Below, in pieces: positions 20,515 through 33,513 of a stretch of 64,000 nt of DNA. The notes beneath the pieces were generated by a model. That model did no database searches, had not been told where the DNA came from, and saw nothing but the letters and a program-made list of their open reading frames with translations. The DNA comes from Scalesia atractyloides. Taxonomy: Eukaryota > Streptophyta > Magnoliopsida > Asterales > Asteraceae. Every line of letters begins with the position of its first letter. Position 1 is the stretch's first letter. Location: positions 11,772,988 through 11,836,987 of the forward strand of contig CAMTDV010000002.1 of the NCBI GenBank assembly GCA_947069175.1, in the 5' to 3' direction. The position numbers and the translations under genes are program-made.

Positions 20515-21373
20515 TCTAAAAAGTCTAATAAAATTCATTAGATAAAGTACTAATTTTAAGTAAAAGAAATATATTTGCCGAATTATTATGTGAATATTTA
20601 GGTTAGCTTTTCTCGCCGGTTGGTATCTTTAGATCGTGCGCGCTCGTTATCAAATCAAGAACGCACCCATTGTGTGAATTCCTACGAACTTCCCCTTTTT
20701 ATTCATGTTTTTAGGGTGTATCATGTGTCGTTTCATTTATAATATTTATTCAACACTCGTGCTATCACCATTATATGAACTAACGTGCTTTGTGATATAT
20801 TGTTTATTGTTGTTTGTGGTTATATTTTCTCATTTCAGTCAAGCTCTCACATTAGGCCCATTTGTTCCCTATTACATACGGGTAGAGCGTCGCGTTGCCT
20901 AATTAGATTGGCTTCGTTTGATTGAGCCTTGATCTCACAGCACATCGCTTATCGTGCTCTCATGTAAATTGCTTGATGATTCTGTGGTTTATGGTTAGAT
21001 TACATATACGTTTGCTCATATTTGGTTTATGCACAATTTATTAAATTACTAAACATATCAATTCTTTCTAATGTTTAAACGGGATTCACTCGCCAACTTT
21101 GTTGACCCAAATCTCTATTTTTACACATAATACAGGTGATCAGGTTGAAGCAAGGAACACATAGGACTTGGGCCTTAGAAGAAAAATAAAGTGTTATTTG
21201 AATGTTATGTTTAGAATATTTTGTGCTTGTATGGATTTTGTGTTGGTTGGAATTTTTCCTTTTAATTTGAAATAATAATTATGAAATTGTATTATATTAA
21301 ATGTCATGAGCTTTGATGAAAACCCAATCATGCCCTGACTACCATATCCGCTGCGGGTCAGGGTGTGACAGAT

Positions 21374-21385
21374 TGGTATCAGAGC
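21374..21385 (+). other. Primer-binding site of the Tekay-like element
   Basis: TGGTATCAGAGC, three bases after the LTR end; initiator tRNA-Met type. Confidence 0.88.
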
Positions 21386-22218
21386 TCTTGACTATAGAGA
21401 TATAGGATAGGTTATTTGACCCTTAGAGCCTATACTTTAGTCGATTAGATTTTAATTGCTTACGTGTTAATTGGTTACATGCAAACTCCTGATATTTACT
21501 TGTTTTACATTCATCTCACACATAAATGCATGCAAGCACTTCTACTACTGTATGATTTTGTGTGATATTCAATATAAATATTGTTAACATAACATGCTTA
21601 CATATATACGCATCACGTACGTCTCAATTTTCACATATTTGAACATTTTTCATGCTTTCATTTTCAAAATTTTGTGATATTTTCATTTTTCAATCTCATC
21701 AAAGTGAGTTCTATGACGGGCATGTAGTAACTGGAAGGGTATAAGTACCGGTAGTCGAAATGTCCTATCTAGGATTGGCATTCGTGTAAATCCAATATAA
21801 CGGACCAGTTTGCCTACCTGGGGACTAACGATAAGAGTACGAAGGACCTATTAGGCCAAAGCATGCCACACCAAACGTCGTGTGAATTAACCCCACTTTG
21901 AGTTGTCAGTGTGTCTACACCAGGACACCTTCTGAGCTTATACCTCGCAATCATGTTTTACGATTTTAATTCGGGTGGTGCGAGTGTTAACAAGCCAAAA
22001 CCAATGTGAACCCTACAAAGCCCAGTAGTCATGGGGGCCCACATGACTACCTAGGCCAAGTATGGGGGACATATGGGGGCCCAAACATGAGCAAGGCCCA
22101 AGACATCCAATTGATGTAGTGAATTTATTTTCTCATTTGTTTTGTGAATGTTAAATTCTAAATATGACACATGACACCTAAACACCAAACTCATAAACTC
22201 GTTACGTATTTCCTGTAG
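21386..22218 (+). other. Untranslated leader of the Tekay-like element
   Basis: About 830 bp between the primer-binding site and gag, no coding signal. It contains GGGGGCCCACATGAC and a nearby TATGGGGGCCCAAACATG repeat of the GGGGGCCCA motif. Confidence 0.7.
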
Positions 22219-23560
22219 ATGTCTTCTAGGCACTCTCGTGGAGGTAGGATATCAGGAAGATCCAGTGAGTGTAAGGCTGCTCAAATAGCCCAACAAATGG
22301 CCGCCGTGAAAACTGATATTGTGATTCAAGTCCAACAAGCTCTCGCCGCTAATCCTGTCAAACCAATCAACCAGGAGGGTCAAAATGCTGCCAACCCTCC
22401 CACAACCACCACCAAGTGCACCTACAAGCACTTTAACTCATGTGACCCTCCAAAGTACGAAGGGACTGAAGGGGTCACTGCTCTCCTTCGATGGTTTGAA
22501 GAGATGGAGAGTACCTTCCTCATCTGTGATTGCCCCAATGACCGTAAGGTTCGTTATGCTACTGGTCGTCTGTATGGGGTAGCACTCACATGGTGGAATG
22601 CTGAGAAAGGCAGAAGGGGCGCCGAAGCCGCGGTAGCCCTAACTTGGGAAGAATTGAGAGAACTCATGACCAGACGCTTCTGTCCAATAAGTGAAATTAA
22701 GAAGTTAGAAGATGAGTTCTATTTCTTAAAGCAAAAAAGAGGGAGACCATATAACCTACAACAAGAGGTTTCTCGAGTTGAATCAAATGGTTCCCAATTT
22801 ATTCACTCCTCTTTACCATTTAATCGAGCACATATATTCGGGGTCTTCCTTCGAAGATTCAGGACTCTGTGATGAGTACTACGCCTGCAACTCTGGAAGC
22901 GGCAATGGAGCTAGCTACTGAGCTCACCGAAAATCATATCAGGAACAGGGATTTCAAAGACGAGAAGAAGAAAGATAAAACACCAACTGAAACCCCTACC
23001 TCAACCCAAACTGGATCCTCTTCTCGATTCGCTGGCAAGAGAAAGCGAAATGGAAAGAACTTTGCTGTCACCCAAACCAACCAACCCATTGCCGCCGCTC
23101 CAATCACCCAAGTTGCTCCTCCTACCTGCATTCAAGAAACAGTATACAGGACCTCACCCAAAATGCAACCGCTGTCAATATTACCACCCTTTTGAGAGCC
23201 CATGTCTCCACTGCACAAGTTGTGGGCGTGCAAGTTATACAATCCAAACATGCCGCTCTCTTCAAAGACCAGCCCGCAACCAACCTCAATCTCAACCAAA
23301 CAACCAAGTGGTGGGCCAAGCTCCCTACCAACAACCTCTACTATTACCACCTGCTCAACCAATGGCCCAACCCTTTTACCAACCTAATTACCCTATGATG
23401 CCACCCGTCAGAGGTTGTTTCAATTGCGGAGATCCAACTCATTTTCACAACATCTGTCCATGTTTAGTGAACATCATTAATGCTCAAGCCCAAGCTAACC
23501 CTGTGAACCAAGCCAACCAAGCCAATCCGTCAGCAAGAGGTAGAGCTTTTAACATCAACA
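22219..23560 (+). pseudogene. gag of the Tekay-like element
   Basis: Starts MSSRHSRGGRISGRSS. The capsid region has LLRWFEEMESTFLICDCPND and TWWNAEKGRRGAEAAVALTW, then RRFCPISEIKKLEDEF. A frameshift at the A-run near 22735 breaks the C-terminal capsid; the normal frame returns near 22869 (TPATLEAAMELATELTENHI). Another frame change near 23160 precedes a damaged first knuckle (CNRCQYYHPFESPC...) and an intact CFNCGDPTHFHNIC zinc knuckle (~23420). The polypeptide would package RNA into particles in an intact relative. It is broken by at least two frameshifts. Confidence 0.9.
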
Positions 23561-26500
23561 CCAACCAGGCTAGAGCGGATAACAACGTGGTCAACGGCAC
23601 TCTCATTAACGGTAGTTATGCATCTATTCTTTTTGACACTGGCGTGGATAAGAGTTATTCTTGGTTTACCTCGCGTTAGTCTAGCCGAATCATTTACAGT
23701 GGAAGTAGCAGACGGTGAACCTATTATGTTAGACTCTATCATTCGCGATTGCACTCTTACTCTCAATGATCATGATTTTCCAATCGATCTTATTCCTATG
23801 AAATTGGGTAGTTTTGACGTCATCATTGGAATGGACTGGCTTAGTCAGCATCACGCTGAAGTTGTTTGTTATGAAAAATTTATCCGAATTCCTCTCACCG
23901 ACGGTCAAAGTCTTCGTATTTTTGGTGAAACCCCATCCAAAGGACTCAAATTGATGTCGTGTCTTCAAGAACGAAGATATCTTCACAAGGATTATATAGC
24001 GTTCTTATCCCATATCGTCAAGAAGGAAGGCAAGGAGAAGAAAATTGAAGATATTCCGATTGTAGATTTTCCTCAAGCTTTTCCCGATGACGTTAGGACT
24101 TCCTCCTATGCGAGAAGTCGAATTCGAATCGATTTGGTACCTGGTGCCACTCCAGTTGCAAAATCTTCATATCGGTTAGCCCCATCTGAAATGCAAGAGT
24201 TTGCTAGTCAACTGCGAGAGCTGACTGACAAAGGATTTGTACGTCCTAGCTCATCACCTTGGGGTGCACCGGTTCTTTTCGTCAAGAAGAAGGATGGAAC
24301 TTTTTGAATGTGTATCGATTATCGAGAGCTCAACAAGCTGACCGTCAAGAACCGCTATCCTTTACCTTGCATCGATGATCTTCTAGATCAACTTCAGGGT
24401 GCCACCTGTTTTTCAAAAATCGCTCTTCGATCTGGTTATCATTAGCTTAGGGTACGTGAAGAAGACATTCCAAAGACTGCTTTTCGAACTCGTTACGGTC
24501 ACTACGAATTCATGGTCATGCCTTTTGGTTTGACCAATGCTCCCGTCATTTTCATGGATTTAATGAATAGGGTGTGCAAACCCTACCTCGATCGTTTCCT
24601 TATTGTCTTTATCGATGATATTCTTATTTATTCCAATACCAAATCAGATCATGAACGACACCTTTGACTTATCCTAACACTTTTGTAAACCGAAAAGCTC
24701 TGTGCTAAGTTTTCGAAATGTGAATTCTGGTTAAAAGAAGTTCAATTTCTTGGTCACGTCGTCAACGACAAAGGAATTCATGTCGACCCTGCAAAGATTA
24801 AAGCAGTGCAAGAATGGAAAGCTCCACGCACTCCTACCGAAGTTAGATCATTCCTCGGCTTAGCTGGTTATTATCGATGTTTCATCGCAAATTTCTCTCG
24901 TATTGCATTACCACTCATGACCTTGACTCATAAGGGCAAGCCCTTCGTTTGGGGGCCCAAGGAGGAAGAGGCTTTTCAAAACATGAAACAAAAACTTTAT
25001 GATGCACCTATCCTCACACTCCCTGACGGTTGTGAAGACTTTGTGGTCTATTGTGACACGTCAGGGCAGGGCCTAGGGTGTGTCTTAATGCAAAGAGGAA
25101 AGGTGATAGCCTACGCCTCAAGGCAACTCAAAGTACATGAAAAGAATTACACTACTCATGACCTGGAACTCGGAGCAGTCGTGTTCACTCTAAAGATATG
25201 GAGACATTATCTCTATGGTACCAAGTGTGAGATTTACACTGACCACAAGAGTCTTCAACATATCTTTAATCAGAAAGAGTTAAACATGAGGCAACGACGG
25301 TGGGTCGAACTCTTGAATGATTATGACTGAAATTTGTTATCACCCTGGTAAAGCCAATGTTGTGGCTGATGCCCTTAGCCGAAAAAAGTATGCTAACTCC
25401 ATTCACCTTTTGTGCTCTCAACTCGTAACTGACCTTCAAAACCGCATTCGCTCAGCTCAACATAATTCTGTCACAGAAAATGATGTGCGAGATGAATTAT
25501 CTTGTGGAGATGAAACCAAGTTTGAGTCCAAGTCCGATGGTATCCTTTACTATCTAAATCGCATTTGAGGTACCTGATCGCGACAATCTTCGTACTTTTC
25601 TCATGAATGAGGCTCACAAAACACGATACTCTATACATCCAGGTGCTGATAAGATGTATCAACATCTACGATACTCTTACTGGTGGCCTGGCATGAAGAA
25701 GGATATCGCCATTTTTGTCTCCAAATGCCTCACATGTTCGAAAGTTAAAGCCGAACATCAAAGACCCTCAGGATTACTCATTCAACCCGAATACCCGTTT
25801 GGAAGTGGGAAAACATAACCATGGATTTTATCACCGGGTTACTCGCACCTCTAGTGGGCATGACATGATTTGGGTTATTGTCGATCGTCTTACCAAGTCC
25901 GCCCATTTCATTCCAATCCGCGAAAACTATAAGACGAGAAGTTAGCTCGTATCTATATTGATGAAATTGTAAGTCGACACGGTGTGCCTTTAAGTATCAT
26001 TTCGGATCAAGATGGACGTTTTACTTCACGAACATGGCAGGCCGTGCAATCAGCATTAGGCACTCGCTTAGATCTCAGCACCGCCTTCCACCCTCAAATG
26101 GATGGTCAATCTGAGCACACCATACAAACCCTTGAAGACATGTTGTGAGCATGTGTCATCAACTTCAAGGGCAATTGGGATACGAATCTACCGTTAGTTG
26201 AATTTTCATACAATAATAGCTATCATTCGAGCATCGGTGTGGCTCCTTTTGAAGCATTATACGGTCGTAAGTGTCAATCACCAGTATGTTGGCACGAAAT
26301 CGGTGAAGCACAGATCACAGGACCCGAATTAATTCAAGAAACAACCGATAAGATTCTCCAAATCTGCAATAATCTTCTAGCAGCTCAGAGTCGTCGAAAG
26401 AGCTACGCAGATAAACGACGAAAGTCACTCGAGTTTTGTGTTGGCGATCAAGTACTTTTGAAAGTATCACCATGGAAGGGAGTTGTTTTGTTTGGACAAA

Positions 26501-26862
26501 AAGGCAAGCTAGCACCTCGCTATGTTGGACCATTTAAAATACTCGAAAGAGTGGGTCCTGTAGCATAAAAGCTAGACCTACCTGAAGAACTTAGCAAGAT
26601 TCATCCCACATTCCATGTATCCAACTTGAGAAAGTGCCTTGCCGACGAAAACCTTCATATACCGTTGGAAGATATTCAGATTGATGAATCAATGCATTTC
26701 GTAGAGCAACCTGTAGAAACTATGGACTTCGGTGAAAAACGTTTAAGAGGAAGTCGAATTCTGATAGTCAGGGTGCGTTGGGAGTCGAAACGAGGACCTG
26801 AGTTTCCTTGGGAACGCGAAGACTCAATTCGCGAAAAAATACCCTCATCTCTTTCAAGTTAA
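23561..26862 (+). pseudogene. pol of the Tekay-like element (PR-RT-RH-IN-chromo)
   Basis: Domains in order: aspartic protease with FDTG (~23632) followed by a frame change and IIGMDWLSQHHAEVVCYE; RT from ~24180 (RLAPSEMQEFASQLRELTDK) with VMPFGLTNAP and FIDDILIYS (catalytic pair) at ~24610; RNase H from ~25000 with VYCDTSGQGLGCVLMQ and TDHKSLQHIF; integrase with HPGADKMYQHL...CLTC zinc finger (~25635-25735), the WVIVDRLTKSAHFIPI strand, DQDGRFTSRTWQAVQSALGT and NNSYHSSIGVAPFEALYGRK; tail with ILIVRVRWESKRGPEFPWER, a chromodomain-like motif. In-frame stops lie at 24305, 24443, 24665, 24686, 25566 and 26146, and there are frameshifts near 23645, 25328 and 25800. Non-functional. Confidence 0.92.
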
Positions 26863-26878
26863 ACCTACTACCACAAAA

Positions 26879-26912
26879 ATTTCGGGACGAAATTTCTAAA
26901 AGTCGGGGATAT
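26879..26912 (+). other. Polypurine-tract region before 3' LTR
   Basis: TTTCGGGACGAAATTTC followed by AAAAGTCGGGGAT, immediately upstream of the LTR terminus TGTAACA. Confidence 0.75.
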
Positions 26913-29167
26913 TGTAACATTTGAAGAAAAACGGGTTCTAAAACCCGCTTCGTTTTGTAATTCAAGTATACGTTACGATGTTAGTTACGCATTTATGTTA
27001 AACGTTTAAAATTCGTTATATTAATAGAATTGAATAATAAATAAAATAATAAAGTTACAATAATAATGATATTAAATAAAATATAAATAATAAAAAATAA
27101 AATAACAAAGGGTGTGGACGGCGGGTATCGAACCCGGGTCTCCACCCAAACAATACACCAAACACACCACTACACCGCACACACATATCTGTTATAATCT
27201 TAAACCAAATAAATTATATAGCAAAACAACGCTTGAATTCAAAATTCAAAACAGAACTGTAACAGCTAGAGATTTATTCCAGCAATCAAAGACCTTTTTT
27301 CTGTTTCAATTAACGAATGAAACCGTTTTAATCATAAGATTTAATCCCATTTCTCGGATCAATTCACCGGAAACTGTTACACAATCATCAATCTTGATTG
27401 AAGCCGAAACATTGAAGTCATATTACTGCCCCTCTATAAATAGTGATCGTAAACCTCTTTAGAACTCGCTCACACTCACAAATACTCTCGCAAAAACTCT
27501 CTAAACTCTCAGAAGGTTCCCTGTGTTTAAAACACCCTTTGCTGGAAATCGTAGCTTTGCCGGAATAATCGTCGGAGTATCATCGTAACCTCAAATCGGT
27601 ATAACTTTCACTCTTATTTCATTTCTCTCGTGTCAATGATATTATGTGTAACAAAAGCAAGCAGAACCAGACTCTAATGGAATTTGTCAGTTATCGTTTT
27701 TTTAAACAAAGAAGATGAAGTTGAAAACGTGTATAAATATAATTAAAACCGGTGTTTATACCGGGTTAGACACACAGTCCAGTGGTGGACTGTGTGCATT
27801 TTAAACAAATGGTCACGGTTCGAGCCTCGATTTCGTTGCCAATTTCCTTAAATAAACCAAACCTTTTTGTAACTAATACATATATCAGTCCAGATAGTGT
27901 ATAAATTAATTAAAATCTCATATCTTCCGAGTTAGTCACACAGCCCAATTGGTCGGGCTGTGTGCAACACGGAGCTTAGGTCACGCGTTTAAATACGGTC
28001 GGTTACATGTTTTAGAAATTATCAAACCTTTTTAGAATATAAGCAGATTATGGTTAGGCTTAGTATGTATATATATAATTAAAACTGAATAGATTTCGGG
28101 TTAGACACGTACTTCAGTTGGTAGAGCTGCGTGCACGTAACCAAGAAGTCACGCGTTCGAGTCCCACACGATGCCAAAGCTGTCCGGTTCGACCTGGTTC
28201 GACCTCTAAAAGGGGTATTTTTTTAATTAACCTTTTTCTTTATTTTTCTCCAAAAACCATAAAAATATATAATAAAATGAGTCCTTTTTAAGCATAAAAT
28301 TAGTAACAAATACTATAAAATTATCTAAAAAGTCTAATAAAATTCATTAAATAGAAATACTAATTTTAAGTAAAAGAAATATATTTACCGAATTATTACG
28401 TGACTATTTAGGTTAGCTTTTCTCGTGGGTTGGTATCTTTAAATCGTGCGCGCTCGTTATCAAATCAAGAACGCACCCACTGTGAGTAAATTCCTACGAA
28501 CTTCCTCTTTTTATTCATGTTTTGGGGTGTATCATGTGTCGTTTCATTTATGCTATTTATTCAACACTCGTGCTATCACCATTATATGAACTAACGGGCT
28601 TTGTGATATATTGTTTATTGTTGTTTGTGGTTATATTTTCTCATTTCAGTCAAGCTCTCACATTAGGCCCGTTTGTTCCCTGTTACATACGGGTAGAGCG
28701 TCGCGTTGCCTAATTAGATCGGCTCCGTTTGATTGAGCCTTGATCTCACAGCACATCGCTTATCGTGCTCTCATGTAAATTGCTAGATGATTATGTGGTT
28801 TGTGGTTAGGTTACATTATGTTTGCTCATATTTGGTTTATGCACAATTTATTAAATTACTAAACATATCAATTCTTTCTAATGTTTAAACGGGATTCACT
28901 CGCCAACTTTGTTGACCCAAATCTCTATTTTTACACATGATACAGGTGATCAGGTTGAAGCAAGGAACACATAGGACTTGGGCCTTAGAAGAAAAATAAA
29001 GCGTTATTTGAATGTCATGTTTAGAACATTTTGTGCTTGTATGGATTATGTGTTGGTTGGAATTTTTCCTTTTAATTTGAAATAATAAATATGAAACTGT
29101 ATTATAGCTTTGATGAAAACCCAATCATGCCCTGACTACCACATCCGCTGTCAGTCAGGGTGTGACA
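26913..29167 (+). mobile_element. 3' LTR of the Tekay-like element
   Basis: TGTAACATTTGAAG ... CAGTCAGGGTGTGACA, 2255 bp. It has the same modules as the 5' LTR (minus tRNA-like at 27109-27188, TATA at 27435, array at 27766-28175) and keeps the empty Pack-MULE target TCTAAAAAG at 28324-28332. Confidence 0.93.
27766..28175 (+). repeat. Array of three tRNA-like Pol III modules (3' LTR)
   Basis: B-box cores near 27818, 27985 and 28153 (167 and 168 bp apart). Module 2 has the B box changed to CGTTTAAATACGG; module 3 keeps CGTTCGAGTCCC. A-box-like stretches are as in the 5' LTR. Confidence 0.78.
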
Positions 29168-29262
29168 GTTATGCTACCGGTCGTCTCATTGGGGCAGCCT
29201 TAACCTGATGGAACGTTGAAATGGGTCGAAGAGGGGCTGAAGTTGTCGTGGCCCTAACTTGA
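29168..29262 (+). pseudogene. Ty3/gypsy gag fragment resumed after insertion
   Basis: GTTATGCTACCGGTCGTCTC continues the gag cut at 16850 and parallels 3232-3325. It contains a TGA in place of a TGG codon (ACCTGATGG) and ends after GTGGCCCTAACTTGA, where a minus-strand LTR fragment begins. Confidence 0.85.
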
Positions 29263-31250
29263 TCCGTTAGAATGTTAACGAGTCTTATGTAAGTCATTTG
29301 ACTTTGACGAGTTAACTATAATAAATACGTACAGTTCGCTAGATTAAACGGAGACCGGATAGAATGTGGTTTATATCCTTTCAAGTATGAGGACTCGTAT
29401 AATATGGGTCAAACAACCATACATTCTGATTAGAACTGATTTGGAAAGGTTTTGAGTTTTGACCCGATTCGGCTAACTATATAATTTATGTTATATAAGT
29501 TAACCTTACGTGCATATACGGCACCGGGTGGTCGAATGGGTCTATGATACGTCCAATATGCCAAAACATGTTTCACTACGTTACTATATCAGTTTCAAAT
29601 TCAGATTATATGTTTGTTATGTTTAAAAACCATTCTTTGCGCCAAAAGGGCATTTCAGGCATTTTTAGGCATATTATATGTACTTTGCGTAAAACAGACA
29701 AACGATATGATCATAAGGTATAACCTCTAAGGGTTATTCCCTACAACAATATGATCAAATTACACCCTTAATCAGTATCTAAACTATCTCAAACGGGTCA
29801 TAATCGAAAGTCAAAGTAGGAGTCAAATTGTTTTGCTTTCGGTTGCGAACCAAGCTCTAATCAGGAAATGATGAGTTGGACATGATCTAATATGTCCTAA
29901 TATGTTATATAAATTGTTCTACTCTAAAAAATTTAGGTATCGATACTTAGAAGTCCATTTACCATAATTTACAAAAATCTGCGTTTTTTTACTTTTATTT
30001 AATAAAACTTTGACCCGTCACTACACTAACTCAATGTGATCTTCAAATGGTGCCCTCGTAAGAGATTAACACCTTTATTATTATGATCAGATAGCCATGT
30101 TCAATTTGAACTTTGGCTTGACCAAAATGGTCATATCCGAAAGTTAAAGCAAAAGTCAATTTGCTCGACTTTCGGCTAATAACTAGCCTACGAAATGAAA
30201 AAGGACTAAGGAGAACACTTACAAGTGTTCAAAGGAGTGTTATAACTCCAGGAAGGAGACCTCTATAGACCAGAAGCTACTCCAAAGAGATTTAGAGTGA
30301 AAGAAGTGAAAGTGCAAGTTGGAATGGCTCAAGGAGGCCTCTATTTATACTTGCACAAGTGTTATAAGATCATGCCAAGTGTTCACAAGGCTTCTCTAGA
30401 GTTTATTAGTGTACACTTAGGTGGAGGAAGCAGAAGAAAGTAGTAAAATCACAAGCTAGGTGTCCAAAAACTGAAGCTGCAGCTGCGAACTGCTGTTCTG
30501 CAGACCCTTTACGGACCGTAAGGTATCCGATACAGTCCATGAGGGACTCTGGCATCTCGAGAAGTCTATCCAATAGAATTATGTCTCAGCGAGAGAATCG
30601 GTGTTTTACTACCAATCACAAGTTTCAGGTTGGGCATAGTATTCATACTGGAAATTAGATCAAGGATTCCTTTATCAACCGCCATCTACCTCAGAGATTC
30701 CTCCTGAAACATTTTTCAAATACAAAAGTTCAGTCTCTTCACACGAATTAGTAAATTAGACATGATTCCTTTGCACAGAATAAAAAGTCGTGGCTCAATC
30801 TTCAGAAATTTCATCGTAAATCTGAAATACTTATACAAAAAAATGCGGGAGATATAAAAAAGATGCAGGGTAATTTGTCTGCTTGGCTAGTTAAGCATGC
30901 GCTAATTCATAGATCTTTGGGCTTTGATTACCAAGGAATAGAGACTTTACAAATCAAACCGGGGATTGGCATTCCATTGCTGTCATTTTATATGTATATG
31001 GTTACAATTATCTCCGCTCCCAATGTGCCTATGATGTAGCACCAGGCGGACTATTAGCTAGTGTGTATCATCTTACTAGAAGCACATATATTTCAAATAC
31101 CTTACGAACTGTAAGGCTATAGCTTGCGGTCCGTAAGGGTCGCCAGAAGCTAATATTTTGGCATTTATAGCATTTGATCCCTCCATTATCCATCTTCCAT
31201 ATTTTATGTTAAAATGATCCCTCTCGTCCAACGTACAGGGATTATTTGAG
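29263..31250 (-). mobile_element. Fragment of a minus-orientation LTR
   Basis: Similar in layout to the solo LTR at 4374-7793 (for example GATAGAATGTGGTTTATATCC ~29358 and CCCTCCATTATCCATC ~31181, CTCGTCCAACG ~31218). TATTTATA at 30342-30349 is a TATA-like box on the minus strand. It abuts the gag fragment on the left without its own terminus, so it is truncated. The right end is not located exactly. No genes inside. Confidence 0.6.
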
Positions 31251-31539
31251 AGTTATCAGACACGTGTTGCCATATTATTTGCCATAAACTTCCAAGGTGC
31301 CACACATGGCGTGACCGACGACCCAGGAGGGCATCGGCGGTGCGACGTGTTGCTTTGCTTTTTTTTGTTTTGCTTGTTTCATGTACCTGGTTGATCCCGT
31401 TCGCTCCCCGATGCACCGTAAAGCTCCCGAATAACTCCTTAAACTCTGTTAGACCTGAAAAACACAATTCTAATCAAAGTGGGCCATTCGGAATAAAAAT
31501 TCACGTAAAAACATAAACTTAAATACGATTAAGCACCAG
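31251..31539. other. Unassigned repeat-like stretch
   Basis: GC-richer block (GGGTCGTCGGTCACGCC in complement) with an 87-codon minus-strand frame of no recognisable family. Possibly part of another LTR element. Confidence 0.35.
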
Positions 31540-33330
31540 TTTTCAACCACGCATCATAAAGGCACTCCAAGGCTATAATAAACTAAAAGGAGAGAAAGGA
31601 TCTCCTTGTATACGACCTGGACCCACACTAAATTCGGACGTTGGACAACCATTCACCAAAACCGGAACTCATATAGAAGACTAGCAATAAATAATCTATT
31701 TAATCCACTTACCATTAAACGCCGTAAAAGACATAATTTGAGTTAAATATTCCTAACTCAATGAATCATATGCCTTCTCAAATTCAATCTTTGACATCAT
31801 CAACTTCTTTTTTTACTTTTATTTGTAATGGTTCACCACCTCATTCATAATAAGAGCACTATCAAGAATGTGTCGACCTATATGAAAATTGATTGTTCTA
31901 CACAAATCATCTCGTTGATGACCTTAGCTAACCTAATGGCCAAAATCTTTGCTATGATCTTATATAGATTATGTATCACACTAATAGATTTATAATATGT
32001 AATAAACAAAGGATTAGAGGTTTTTGGAACTTAAGTTATAAAATAAGAGTTGTAACCTTGCGAATAAGAACCCGACTCGTAAAATTGGAATAAAACCGAA
32101 ACCTCATCCTTGATGTGATCCCAAAGTTTTTAACGAACCCGAAAGAAAAACCATATGGACCATGAAATTTATCCGAATCACACAATGATATGGCATCTTC
32201 AACATCCTTCATACCAATGTCCGACGTCAAATAATTAGCTGGATCTGAAGATAAATTTTTAAAATCCGCATCCGAGATAACATTGACTTTTTAATACGAT
32301 TAGAATACCAACTTCTATCTACTTTTTTAAAGGGACGTATGAAAAAATTTTGAATTTTCGGCCCATTCGATATTCCAAATAGATTTCATCTTTTGAGTAC
32401 ATTCCAAACTTGATGTTTTTTTTCTAGCTTTAGAAACCCACCCAAACATAACCTCATCTCGACATGTAACATATTCAAAGCCATAGCCAGATTCACATTC
32501 GAAATCATGATATTGCTAACTGTCATATTTACACGGCTGAGACTAAATCCAAGCTGGTCGAATTGAGAATTTTTGTGCTGACCAGAATCCTTGGCCAGAT
32601 TCGTTTCATGTAGAGATGCAAAACTGGGTTGATCTGTTAAGCTCAAGCCCAACATGGTTTGTACTTGCGAACCAAGTTGAGCATAGACAACCAGGACCTC
32701 TCTTGACTAAGATGACGTATATACGTTATCATCCTATATTTTATCTGTCGCTTGTAATCATTTATCTTTAATCAAAGCTTTAAGGAGAGTTTTAAATACC
32801 CTAGGCTTTGAAAAACCTCGCAAACTTAGACTTGCTTGCGGAGTTAATATTAACAACCCACCCATTAAGAAAAACTTCATTAAAACCTTCCTGTAGCATC
32901 GAGTGATTGAAAAACTTAAATGCTAGAGCACCAAACCTTTTGAGATAACACAATAGGCATATATTTTTGAAAACCTATCCAAAGCTTGGGCTTAAACACT
33001 AGGAATTTCATGAAAAATCTCACCAGGAATGAGAAACCTATCTTGTTTACTCATCTTAATACAATTTCTATCCACTCTATTAAACTGAAGACCTGGATAT
33101 CCACTATACTTTTGGCTGATAAAATCAATGAATAAATATGCAGTCATCTGAGAAAAATTGGCACCATGTCTCTCATTGGAATCTCTATACATGTTAAAAT
33201 CACCAAAAATCGTATATTTACCTAGGTACCAATTTTATGAATGAAATTATTTGATCCCATACCTGCCTTTTCCCAATGTCATCTTGCGAAGCATACATTT
33301 AAACGCTAAAGCCATGAATTCTATAAAATA
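31540..33330 (-). pseudogene. LINE ORF2 remnant (endonuclease and reverse transcriptase parts)
   Basis: Minus-strand reading gives endonuclease residues GDFNMYRDSNERHGANF (~33165) and VDRNCIKMSKQDRFL (~33055), the conserved DFN..R...ER and KLSKLDRF-type motifs. Then, at 32230-32080, come DVEDAISLCDSDKFHGPYGF (linker before RT) and IHNLYKIIAKILAIRLAKVI (~31970, the palm entry of L1 RT). After that is a stop and MMSKIEFEKAYDSL (~31790), the first catalytic-Asp region written as FEKAYDS. The YADD box and the C-terminus are missing, and several frameshifts separate the parts. 5' and 3' boundaries are approximate. Confidence 0.8.
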
Positions 33331-33513
33331 CCAACTCTCCACCAACAAAATGAAAATGATCCATACTGAAAACAAAGTTTTTAACAAATACCTGTCACTT
33401 ATGTGTGAAGATGTGTATGTTAATTCAAAACAAGTTTAAAATAAGGATTTACAAACCAACCACAAAAAAATGACAAGTGTATCGGTCGTAATGTAGTAAG
33501 TAAGCAAGTCCGG

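Larger units (their letters stand above)
16851..21370 (+). mobile_element. 5' LTR of the Tekay-like element
   Basis: TGTAACATCTGACG ... GGGTGTGACA. Without the insertion it is about 2.27 kb, the same as the 3' LTR (2255 bp). It contains a minus-strand tRNA-like module, a TATA box, three plus-strand tRNA-like modules and the Pack-MULE-type insertion. Confidence 0.92.
16851..29167 (+). mobile_element. Complete Tekay-like Ty3/gypsy chromovirus, target duplication GTTAT
   Basis: LTR 16851-21370 (including a 2249-bp insertion and its duplication), primer-binding site, gag, pol in the order PR-RT-RH-IN-chromo-like tail, polypurine tract, LTR 26913-29167. GTTAT flanks both ends (16846-16850 and 29168-29172), splitting an older gag. 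The integrase-before-end order and the C-terminal chromodomain-like motif place it with chromoviruses, most like Tekay/Del. Over roughly 350 bp near the LTR start I count about ten differences between the two LTRs by eye, so the insertion is fairly but not extremely recent. Both gag and pol are broken. Confidence 0.9.

Noticed and set aside
20705..20902. 65-codon frame with hydrophobic residues, also present at 28522-28713 and loosely at 10454-10699
   Set aside because: Repeated because the LTRs are copies; it lies in the LTR 3' part, and in the more distant LTR only DNA similarity remains, so protein selection is not indicated.
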